DNA of 64,000 nucleotides from Metallyticus violacea (Eukaryota > Arthropoda > Insecta > Mantodea > Metallyticidae), in the NCBI GenBank assembly GCA_030762175.1, contig CM060840.1, positions 39,748,501-39,812,500 on the forward strand, read 5' to 3'. Positions 1 through 9,282 of this stretch are shown here, piece after piece. How positions within the stretch are numbered: the first letter of the stretch is position 1; the number at the start of each line of letters is the position of its first letter. The translations under genes and the position numbers were made by a program. The notes under the pieces are model-generated. The model was not told where the DNA came from, ran no database searches, and saw only the letters and a list, made by a program, of their open reading frames with translations.

Positions 1-320
1 AGCTCGGCTACCGTAATGTTTCTGGATTCATTGCTAAAGTTTTCATTTACATTCAGAAACACATATGTTGCGCTAATTTTGGGAGTGATTTTGTTGGCGA
101 GCGTTCAAGATTTGCGCTAGCTTCATCTAGTTACCTCTCTGTTAAACATGCACCCCCTCCATTGAATTAGTAGATTAAAATTTGTGTAGAATATGTGACA
201 AAAGTTCACGCGCAGGGCAAGCTGATTTAAAATAACATTAATACATAAAAATACTGCTGTGAAGTCGACTGCCTAACCATTTTCGCAAATCAATACACTC
301 AACCGTGAGATAGGCAGCGA
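1..320. other. Non-coding DNA, no feature seen
   Basis: Mixed-composition DNA left of the first mariner. No long reading frame, tRNA-like boxes or obvious repeat was recognised here. Confidence 0.5.
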
Positions 321-479
321 CATAGGAGTGTAACGTTTCCGGCCTAACCCCTTTCTGGGTATGATAAAGAAAAAATTATATTTCACTTTTCGTAGTTACC
401 CTACAATGCAACACACTTCTTACATCTTTTAATTAACATTTCCGTCCCCTCAAAAAATAGTCAGAAATCTTGTCAGCAA

Positions 480-1384
480 AATGGGCATAAATAGCATCCA
501 TTACTTCTTCGTTACATTTAAATTTTCTTCCTCAAAGGTTCTTCTTGAGTTTTGAGAAGAAGAAATAGCACTGGGAGTTAGATCTGGGCTGTAGAGTGGA
601 TGGTCGATCTCCTTGAACCCACATTTCTTCACAGCTTCCTTTGCAACAAGAGCTCTGTGCGCAGGCGCGTTAAGCCTGTGGTGCCTAAGTGGTAAACACG
701 GGTGTTTAACACTATTAAATAAAAAAAAATAAGCATGTTGTCGTGCAGAACGCGCACACCACCACTCAGCTTTCCTCGTCTTTTCTTTTGATGAGCACGA
801 AGTCTGTGCAGTAAGCCAGCATATTATCCCGCATTTACTGTGGTGTTCCTCTCCTTGAAGGCCATGAAAAGTATTCTTTCAAAGTCCCAAAAGATTGTGG
901 CCATGACCTTCTTGGTAGACTTAGTGACCTTAGCCTTTAGAGGCGATGCTTCGCTAGGTTTATGCCACTCCCTTGATTCTCTTTTACACAAGGGATCATA
1001 GTAGAGAACCATAGTTTTATCTCCTATAACAACGGTTTGTAGAACTTCTCTCTCGTTGCCACAGGAGAGCTCCAAAAATGCCACACAACAGAACTCGCTG
1101 CTTTTGAACTGAGGAAAGAGTCTAGGCACCCATATTGCACTAACCTTACTAATGTTTAAATATTCGCGAAGGACTGTTATTTTAGAAAGGCCCAACCTTG
1201 CTGCTATTTCTGTAACTTTAAGCAGCTTGTCTTCCATAATTTCTCCTTCCACAAGAGCGATGTTTTCAGGAGTGAGCATTTCCAAGGGCCGACCTGCACG
1301 CTCTTCGTTTTCAATGCTTTCTCGAATAAGTTTGGCCCTTTCTTTTACGATAGAATATACATATACACCATATACACTGTCCAA
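480..1384 (-). pseudogene. Mariner transposase relic (M1)
   Basis: Remains of a DD34D transposase. The longest frame (824-1384) begins within the N-terminal helix-turn-helix domain: GRPLEMLTPENIALVEGEI, then VTEIAARLGLSKITVLRE, a second helix-turn-helix. It reaches the first catalytic Asp in GDKTMVLYYDP (family norm DETW, here DKTM), then SREWHKPSEASPLKAKV and KKVMATIFWD. Beyond this, LLHDN around the second Asp is interrupted by the 61-bp SINE fragment. The third-Asp region (HPLYSPDLTPS type) is readable near 560-640 but is frameshifted. Several codons are missing compared with M2. It cannot make an active enzyme. Family assignment is firm; subfamily is not resolved. Confidence 0.88.
672..732 (+). 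mobile_element. 5'-truncated S1 SINE tail inside M1
   Basis: A 61-bp insert made of the last part of SINE family S1 (compare 42093-42150, opposite strand) followed by an A-rich tail at about 717-732. It is flanked by gcgcgtt (665-671) and gcatgtt (733-739), a 7-bp target duplication with one difference. The insertion falls on the codons just after the second catalytic Asp of the transposase. M2 has the same insert at the same place; M3 has the uninterrupted site. Confidence 0.78.
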
Positions 1385-1475
1385 TCGCTCTGTAATTTTT
1401 TTTAAGTAAATCCTTCCTAACAGTTCGATACTCTATTTTAAACATGTCACAATCTTCTACACTTAGATTCCGCTA

Positions 1476-2423
1476 TACAGATAAAATAACTGAACTTTGA
1501 ACCCATTTTCTCTGCGCGCTATTGCAATACTCTATATAAAACTACATAACGTAAGTTATTCATGTTCAGAGAACACTGTTAATTTTCGTTTCTATAAATA
1601 AAATTTCCATTTAACATTCACAGAAAGGTGTATATTCTTAAAAGGATAAATACAACCACCGAAATACATTTAATTTCAAAATAAACAAGCTGTAGCGTCA
1701 ATGTACAACAGAAAAGCATACACAAAGCAAAGAAAAAAGAAATACTCACAGCTTTTGCAAACTTTTCGGCTGTTTCAGTAAACATTTTTCCTCACAGGGT
1801 GCAATTGCATCCTCTGTTTCTTTTATATGCCTACGCATCAAATTGATTAGGTACAGCACTGAACAAGAAAGCACAAAACAGTTTTTAAAAAAAGGCCTCA
1901 TATAGATGGTATCACTTCCAGAAATAAGAATCTGAAAAGATAATAAAGACATCTTAACGTTTGCATGCTTAGCAACAGGACACTAGTTTTTTTGTTCACG
2001 AGGCGGCACGCAAGTTCAACAAATTAACTCTTCTAACATTCAAGAATGAGAATGCAACTTTTATAATTTTCCCCCTATTTCCGCTTGTCTGCCTATCCTC
2101 CGTTTCTCTTGACTGTATCTGTTACATTTCACGTGTTCTTTCTGCAAAGTTGCTGTAAGGCATGGTAAAGTATAGGTACCGTAACAAACCTTGTTTGCAG
2201 AAGGCCGTATATATTACACATTCTGAATGTATGTAGTTCCTTGATTTAAATTATCTTCATAAATTTTATATATATTCGGTTCTAATGCCAGCCCATTGTC
2301 TCCAGAACTTTCCCTTATGGCATGGCGGTATTGCGCCTATAAGGCGCAACTCGTTATCCTTGTGCAGATGATGGTGAGGTGATATGGTTATGGTTTACCA
2401 GGAGAATCCAATGGATGAATGAA
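1476..2423. other. AT-rich non-coding interval with a small hairpin
   Basis: No coding or mobile-element signature was recognised. A perfect 7-bp inverted repeat (ttgcgcc / ggcgcaa) with a 5-base loop lies at 2331-2349 in an otherwise moderate-GC patch (2280-2420) that may be an unclassified SINE fragment. Confidence 0.4.
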
Positions 2424-2590
2424 ATTGATTAAATGTGCTGCAAATAAGCTCGGAGTCCTAGGCGCCTCAAAGCTATCTGGCATTCGCCTTCTCAAGGTAA
2501 AGAAAAACTCCAGGAAAAAAATACCTTACAGAAAGCTTGAGCTGACCGGAAATCGACCCAGAACCTCCGGATTATAAACGCTACAGTATA
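2424..2590 (-). mobile_element. tRNA-derived SINE, family S3
   Basis: Minus-strand copy of a family also seen at 6190 and 51241. Reading the minus strand, a B-box-like stretch (ggttctgggtcgatttcc) is followed by the family body with gaatgccagatagctttgag and a tail ending in tttaatcaatttcattcatcc. The 5' part of the tRNA-like head is missing; the copy stops a few bases before the TA at which M2 begins. Confidence 0.68.
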
Positions 2591-2774
2591 TATACGAGGG
2601 TAGGTCTCCATAAGTTTCCGGCCTCGCCGATAAGAAGTATTGCCTTCTCAAAAGCTTTATCTGGTGTCTTGGCTTATCTGTTAAGTAAATAATTGCAGCT
2701 GTAGCTTCCGCTACGCTGTGATCATTTGTTGAGATATAGCTGGATAAAGAAATTTATGAGTAGAAGATTGTGAC

Positions 2775-3828
2775 ATGTTCAAAATGGGTATCGAGCTGTC
2801 ATCAAGTTATTCACAAAAGAAGGACTTATTCCAAATGAAATTAAACGGCGATTGGACTGTGTATATGAGGAAATTTCTCCCTCATATTCTACCGTAAAAG
2901 AATGGCCCAAACTTTTTCGAATGGGTCGAGAAAGCATTGAAGACGAAGGGCGTGCAGGTCGACCCTTGGAGGTGCTCACTCCTGAAAACATCGCTCTTGT
3001 GGAAGGAGAAATTATGGATGACTTGCTGGTCAAAGCTACAGAAATAGTAGCAAGGTTGAGCCTTTCTAAAGCAACAGTCCTTAGAATTATTCATGAACAT
3101 TTAAACATGAATAAGGTTAGGGCAAGAATTGTCTACACTTCTTTCCTCAGTCCAAAAGCAGCAACGACTCATCTGTTGTCACACATTTTTGCAGCTCTGC
3201 CGTGGCAACAAGAGAGAAGTTTTGCAAACCATTGTACAGGAGATGAAACTGTGGTCCTCTACTATGATCCCTTGTCCAAAAGAGAATCAAGGGAGTGGCA
3301 TAAACCTAGCGAAGCATCGCCTCTAAAGGCTAAGGTCACTAAGTCTACCAAGAAGGTCATGGCCACAATCTTTTGGGTCTGTTAAGGAATACTTTTCATG
3401 GCCTTCAAGGAGAGGAACACCACAGTAAATGCGGGATAATATACTGACTTACTGCACAGACTACGTGCTCATCAAAAGAAAAGACGAGGAAAGCTGAGTG
3501 GTGGTGTGCGCGTTCTGCACAACAACACGCTTTTTTTTTTTTATTTAATAGTGTTTAACGTCCGTTTTTACTACTTAGGCACCACAGGCGGAACGCGCCT
3601 GCGCACACAGCTCTTGTTGCAAGAGAAACTGTGAAGAAATGTGGCTTCATGGAGATCGACCATCCACTCTACAGCCCAGATCTAACTCCCAGTGGCTATC
3701 TCTTCTTCTCAAAACTGAAGAAAGACCTTCGAGGAAGAAAATTTAAGTGTAACGAAGAAGTAATGGATGCTGTTTATGCCCATTTTGCAGACAAGATTTT
3801 TGACTGTTTTGAGTGGGGGAGGGACTGA
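2775..3828 (+). pseudogene. Mariner transposase relic (M2)
   Basis: Coding remains start at the ATG at 2775, which aligns with the M3 start. A frameshift follows, and from 2852 one frame runs 177 codons: GRPLEVLTPENIALVEGEI, a helix-turn-helix (VARLSLSKATVLRIIHEHLN), the first Asp in GDETVVLYYDP (Trp of DETW replaced by Val), and KVMATIFW before a stop. The second Asp motif reads LHNN, with Asp changed to Asn, then is split by the SINE fragment; NAPAH resumes at 3592. The C-terminal frame (3631-3828) has HPLYSPDLTPSGY, where the third catalytic Asp is Gly, then LRGRKFKCNEEVMDAV. With two of the three catalytic Asp lost it is clearly dead. Confidence 0.92.
3531..3591 (-). mobile_element. 5'-truncated S1 SINE tail inside M2
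   Basis: Insert of 61 bp, the same length and sequence class as the one in M1 but inverted with its host. It begins with a T run (A tail on the minus strand) and ends in accacaggcg. Flanks are aacacgc (3524-3530) and aacgcgc (3592-3598), a 7-bp target duplication with one difference. In M3 the site reads acaacgcgcc without an insert, which confirms the boundaries. Confidence 0.8.
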
Positions 3829-4110
3829 AAGGTTAATTAAAAGATGTGAGAAATATATTGCAGTGTAGGGTAACTATGAAAAGTGAAATATAGTTTTTGT
3901 CTTTATCATACCTGGAAAATGGTTAGCCCGGAAACTTATGGATCTGTCCTCATATGCGCCAGGGCGATCCTTAAACCTATTAAAACCTAACCTATCCAGA
4001 CTATGGGTGCGATGAAGTCTTTCTAGACGAGTAAAGTATCCAGGATAACTGACCCTAGACTATGGGGCTGGTCTGAAACTGTAGCATAATACAGTTCATA
4101 AATTAATATA

Positions 4111-4715
4111 CAGGGAGGTTATTTGTGTTACGGGTCGGTAGAGGTCATCTGCGTATTAAGAAAAACAATATATTGCATGTGCAGGTAGTAGCTTGTTCTA
4201 AGTCGTAAAAAGACTTTGTTAGCGAATAGTTCTGCGTTCGCGTGTTACCCGATTCTTTCATTGTGTCTAAATTGCATGCTAATTGTTCTTCGTTAATTAT
4301 GTTGCTATATATACGTATATATAATCTTGAACTACCTTTTATGTACGGCACATATGTGAAAATGAAGTGGTAACGCGATTCGCACGATAGTACCCTGAAA
4401 ATCGTATTCCAGGTAGAGAAACTTATGCCAGCTTGTTAAAAAATAATGAGAAAAGGATCCCTTAACGACAAGAAATGTGTTCCGAACCGTCAGGCTCTTA
4501 CGGAAGAAAAGTTAGATGAAATACAGGAGTTTCCTATGCAATCATTTTGGACATATCTTATAGCACAGGCTAGTGTGTATTATTATTACATTTACATACA
4601 GTGATATTTATGAGTTCAGTAAAAATAAAATATACTAACTACGGCTTTATCTTTCTATTTCCGTTTCCCTAGTAAGTAGCCGTACCCAGGCGGCCCACGA
4701 GTCAAATCCGCCCTG
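4111..4715 (+). mobile_element. TA-flanked MITE with HTH relic, copy N1
   Basis: A 605-bp non-autonomous element. The left end begins cagggaggttatttgtgtta and the right end is its approximate inverse (ending aaatccgccctg). TA flanks lie at 4109-4110 and 4716-4717. Inside is the relic of a transposon helix-turn-helix protein; the clearest piece is LTEEKLDEIQ, encoded near 4500-4530 (cttacggaagaaaagttaga). Copies with the same boundaries lie at 33404 and 63026. Confidence 0.78.
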
Positions 4716-4717
4716 TA

Positions 4718-5441
4718 AAAACAGGTCGCAATTATGGGTTTCTACAAGAGAATAAACGTGTATATACCGGTTTAAATCTAAAACTAGAAGCGATATCCAC
4801 TGGCTTTACTCAACATCTTTTACCGTAAGCCCTACTCTCTGCTAAAGGTGTCAGAGAATGCCAGACTTTAGGATCATTTTATAAGGCACGGTTTAAAGTG
4901 ATGAGAAAAATTAGATTCCTTATGTTCCGTAAATATGTTTATTGTTATTTTTATTTTAATTATTATCATAATTTTGTTATCAACTTCGTGATAATGCTAA
5001 TGTTTTACTATCATATTTATTTTCACTCTTTTTCAAGACTTGCATAATATGATATATGTATGAGCTATCTTTGTTGCGCGTACTATTATTGCTTTTCTTG
5101 CTGTTATTATTACTTTAATATTTTATATTATTCACTTTCATTGTTTATTTTCATAATTCATGTTTGATAACACATTTATTTAAACTCTCTTTCATGATTT
5201 CCTTTGTTTTATGAGTGCATTGTCCTTCTTACTGCTATAATTGTGGTATTGTGAGTGACGTTTAATGAATTGATACAGGGAAAGAAAAAACCTAATGGCA
5301 TTAACTCTGCCATAATAAATAAGTAAATAGAAATCTAAGTGACCCATTTTTATTTGATTTAAACACATTTAATCTAGTTTTAAATACACAAGTCTAAAGA
5401 TATTGACTCAGCTCTAAAATTTGCGTATAACTTGACGTCGT
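4718..5441. other. AT-rich non-coding interval
   Basis: Very AT-rich sequence with runs of tatt and attatt. No reading frame, tRNA-like box or repeat match was seen. Confidence 0.5.
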
Positions 5442-5471
5442 GCAGACAGCACAAGACCTTGTGCTGTCTGC
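5442..5471. repeat. Perfect 30-bp palindrome
   Basis: Two perfect 14-base arms (gcagacagcacaag and its complement) separated by only two bases (ac). It lies in AT-rich DNA and is not part of any repeat family recognised here. Such a palindrome can extrude as a cruciform or fold as an RNA hairpin. Confidence 0.9.
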
Positions 5472-5741
5472 TCTTTAGATGACAGCAGAATTGCCGATAT
5501 GTAGTTTCAACGTTGCTGAAACGAATAGCTAATTATGGATTATGTTGATTGCTGTAATTGTTTACAAATAAAGCAAAATTATAATTTAATTAAATGTGCT
5601 AAACAAAAGTGTCCAACACCATTCGCCTGTAATTCTCAACAATACTTATAGCATTACGAGTCGCCTCTTAAGAAACCTCTCACATTAGAGGAACCCTTAA
5701 GGAAGTCTCATGGATTTACATTAGACATGTCCGTGGTTCCA

Positions 5742-5870
5742 TGCTTTGAGGACACGGCAGCGTAATTGGTTAGAGCTTCATTCAGCCACGAAAGGCTGAA
5801 AATTCGTGTTTTGAATTCCCGGCCGTAACCGAATTTTATGTTTGATTCCTCCTTTCCAACCTCCTATATG
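5742..5870 (+). mobile_element. tRNA-derived SINE, family S7
   Basis: A tRNA-like head: ggcagcgtaattggttagag matches an A box, and gtgttttgaattcccggc about 45 bases downstream matches a B box, with a self-complementary anticodon-like arm (ttcagcc ... ggctgaa) between them. The body fades out by about 5870. Only one copy was found in the window. Confidence 0.65.
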
Positions 5871-6189
5871 CTCTTAACGGTGTTACGCTCAAACTTTTCC
5901 CAAGCGAGCTTTGACCGTCGTAGAAAAACAACTATTAACTGAAATTACCATAGGAATTAAATGTATGCTCCTAAAGTGTACCGATGAAGCTAAAGCTAGG
6001 TATTTTTGTTTATTGACACGTTGGCTTATATTTAAATAACAGTCACCCGCTTTTATTGTCAGCAAATATTTCTTTAGGCGTTTACTAATTTAACACAGCT
6101 ATCTAGCAGTAGTTCAATTATATTACGTATATTCATTTTATAAATTTTTATGAAACTACTACATTTTAATGCAACCTAATAGCATACTG

Positions 6190-6385
6190 ACCGCCTCCAT
6201 GATCTAGTGGTCTTGTTTGCAACTAATAATTTGGAGGCTGGGTTCAAATTCCGGTAGGTGAAGCTGTCGGGGTCATGTTTCTTCGGAGTTATTCCTTTTC
6301 ACCTAAGAAGGTGAATGCCAGATAGCTTTAAGGCGCCAAGGTCTCGCAGTTCTTTTGCGTCATTGTTATTTTCTCATTCATGGCT
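6190..6385 (+). mobile_element. tRNA-derived SINE, family S3
   Basis: Plus-strand copy with a full head: ccatgatctagtggtcttg (A box region) and gctgggttcaaattccgg (B box). The body contains gaatgccagatagctttaag and the tail ttttgcgtcattg, matching the copies at 2424 (minus) and 51241 (plus). Confidence 0.78.
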
Positions 6386-8479
6386 ACAAAATTACACCTA
6401 TAGTATTTAGGTTCAATGTATAGAAATCGTAAGAAGAAGTGACAATAAATAAAATATAAAAAAAAAAAAATAGTAGCATACACCAACTTTAACGCATATT
6501 ACGATGGTAATAGATCGAGGACGAATATTCTGGCACACACTGTATAATATGAATGTTATTTGCACCTTGCCTTTTCCCATATACAACACATGACAGGCGG
6601 AAGAACGATTTCTCTGCATTACACCTAGAAACCGATAAGGCACACAGAGAAACAGTTGACATCTTTGTTTGCAAATACAGCTTCTATTCTCAGGGAACAT
6701 GAATCACTGCCTCTCAACTCAGAGAAAGTTTCCCATTTACGGCGTGTTCTCTATGTACTTGGAAACGGTTGTTGAAAATGGGTTGGGAACATGGAGGATA
6801 TTGTAAAAGTCCACTCCAACAGAGAGGAAATAAATCTGGAAAGACGAAGAATGATGCATATGTGAGAAACGCAATTTGTTGACCTTGGGAGCATAGTGCT
6901 GCATTTGTGCAAGTCCGAATATAAATCCAACTGTTGTATAATGCTGCTGTTCCGTCTTTCTTTATTATCCATTATCTAGTGTTTGGTGATAGATTTACAT
7001 TTTTCTTATATATATTTATGACATACTGACACAAACAGCTACAAAAGAAAGAAAAAGAAATGGGAATGAAAATAGTAGAATAAAAGAATGTTATACTTTT
7101 AATATGATATTTGTATAAAATTGTAGGGTATAAATTGTAAAATATTTTCTTTTGTTGTTTTCTTTTATTTGGATATTTATTACACTTAAAAAGCAATTGT
7201 ACTAAACTGATATAAGAAAGTGTGACTATTAAGCTTTGGAAGTAAATAATCACACAACTAAATATGAAAGCTATTGTTTTGTTAAATTTTATATGGATCT
7301 TGTAAGTGCATCTATTAATTTATGTTTATTCTGAAATAGTCAAAAAATAATCTTTTATATACGCATCGTCTACAGATATTTAAAGACTTTGAAATGACAA
7401 TTATCATTACCATCCATTTAAATATTGCGAATATTATACCAGCAGCAGTAATATAATGATGATAGCCTTGAAAGTTTAGTTTAGTTTTTCTGTATGAAAT
7501 TCGGCAAAGTCATATCACTATCAAATAGACACTGAATATAGAACTAATCAATTAGTTATTATGGATCTGGTAATATAAATGTAAAATAAGTATTAAAATA
7601 CACATTAAATGAACCACATCCTGGAAGGAAAAAACCCAGGGTGATTTTGTTAGCCTCTTCATTCTCTTTTTACCGCAACTTACTTTCTGTCTGATTGGAA
7701 TTTTCTTTATTTTAATCATCACATTTTTATGCTTTTTAATGTTGGCAGCAGTGGATGGATTTGAACATTTTGCTTTGACTTATACCTTTAGAAATCAAAT
7801 CGATAACTTCATTTTTTTTTAATTCACACTTAGCTGAACTGGTCGTTTCCGTTTAGGTATGCCGATATTACTAACCCATACAATGAAGTGATTCCACTCT
7901 AGCAATATTCTGCATAAAGTTTATCTTGCGCTTTTTTTACTCCGCTTGTCTAGCAGTAGGTATCCCAGTTAACAGGTCTTTTAATTCATTTACGACAAGG
8001 TTCTGTACAACTCCCTATCTGTATTGCTAATGCTGGTTAATTATAGGCCATTAAGAGAAATGGCAAGTATATCTATCTCTGTCTACAGGAAGTAAAACCC
8101 CATACTGCAGGTAGGAAATACGTACCCATCTTTTGTTCACAAACCGAAGACCATCGGAAACCTGGTCTAAAGGAGATGAACAAGATAACAGTTCTTAGAA
8201 TTTCTCAGGTTTGAGTAACATATACAAGTTAAAATTTGGTAGAAAGTATGGAACAATTGGCACGATACGCAAGACAGGCGGGTGACCAACTTCCGGATTT
8301 TATTATTGTAATACATAATTATTAAATGTGTAACATAGTTACACAAAGACTTATTAATTCTGGCACTATTATAATGAATTCCCTTTTAATGCCATGCTGA
8401 AGTGTTACGCAAGTTTCTTTTATGCTAGTTATGTGTTTGTGTATTTTTATAAACCTATCTTTATTTGTATCATTTTTAG
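6386..8479. other. AT-rich non-coding interval
   Basis: Long AT-rich stretch with short chance frames only. No element or gene was recognised. Confidence 0.45.
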
Positions 8480-8720
8480 GCCTTCACGGCCGGCTTTATT
8501 ATCATTGAAAGGGATCATTACCGGGTTATTTTGCCGTGGTCGTTTATTAAAATAAATTTAAAAACCAGAGCTTTCGCCGATGCTAAGATAGACATCATCA
8601 GGGACTGAAAGCGTCTGGAGAGGCAGAGGTACAAAACCGTCAGAAGTGGGAGGGGGTAGGAGTGTTTGGAAAGTTGTGGCGCAGACGTTATTTGTTGGTC
8701 AATAACGGATTGCATGTGTT
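8480..8720 (-). mobile_element. Possible retroelement 3' end
   Basis: On the minus strand a cctgatgatgtctatcttag segment is followed by a cggcgaaagctctggttttt segment and an AT-rich tail. This resembles the short conserved tract found near the 3' end of some non-LTR or Penelope-like retroelements. No protein domain is readable, so the assignment is only a suggestion. Confidence 0.25.
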
Positions 8721-9243
8721 GCTTATTTGAAAGCCTCTGTCTTTGTTTATTATCTGGATCCTGCTAATTTATCTAAGGTCTCTCTTCTAGCATACCCTGC
8801 TGTTGTTGCAGTTATGTATTTTCACATCCACATCAAAGATAAATAAAAAAACTACTTTCCATAAAAGACCTAAAAGATCTTTTCACTTCGTAAAACATAA
8901 AGTACGATGCTAATGTGAAAAAGTATAAATTGGTATGACCGGAAGATCCATTAAAACTCAGCTCTTAAAACATAAGCGACATTTACACCTTAATCATTGA
9001 AAAAATTCTGCTATTGTGGAACGTGCTATTCCAAATTGCTATGAAATAAAATTTGAAGAAAAAAAAAACAGAAGTAATTGCAATAACAGCAGCATATTTT
9101 AACCTGACTGGAAATGGAACCTTAGAAATACAGTAGCATCCAAATAATATAAACAAAGACAGTGGTTTTCCTATGAGCAAGACCTGCAATATTTTACTGG
9201 TCAATAAACAATGTGTGTGTCATAACACTTCTACCGTCTCTTA
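8721..9243. other. Non-coding interval
   Basis: AT-rich DNA with no feature that I can support. Confidence 0.45.
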
Positions 9244-9282
9244 CCGCCACGGGTGGCCGAGTTCGTTAATTCGTTAAATAAT
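9244..9282 (+). mobile_element. S1 SINE head fragment
   Basis: Starts accgccacgggtggccgag, identical to the S1 head in other copies, and keeps the A-box region (gttcgttaa) before the similarity stops. Only about 40 bases remain. Confidence 0.6.

Larger units (their letters stand above)
321..1475 (-). mobile_element. Mariner element M1, 5'-truncated
   Basis: A decayed mariner-family DNA transposon read on the minus strand. Its 3' terminal repeat lies at about 321-350 and carries the same tttccgg core as elements M2 and M3. The adjoining 3' untranslated stretch (about 350-420) matches the M2 3' end. The 5' end fades out near 1460-1500 without a terminal repeat, so the element is truncated there. 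It contains a 61-bp SINE fragment at 672-732. The middle section is nearly identical to M2 (exactly 100 identical bases at 886-985). It faces M2, 1.1 kb away, in inverted orientation. Confidence 0.88.
2595..3952 (+). mobile_element. Mariner element M2, both ends present
   Basis: A 1358-bp mariner with inverted ends: cgagggtaggtctccataag at the left and its diverged complement (cttatggatctgtcctca) at the right. It is flanked by TA at 2593-2594 and 3953-3954, the target preference of the Tc1/mariner superfamily. The 5' untranslated region is shared with M3. Internally it carries a 61-bp SINE fragment (3531-3591). It sits a few bases from an S3 SINE on its left. Confidence 0.92.

Noticed and set aside
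1152..1409. 85-codon plus-strand frame
   Set aside because: Antisense shadow of the M1 transposase relic; the same shadow appears opposite M2 at 2779-3033.
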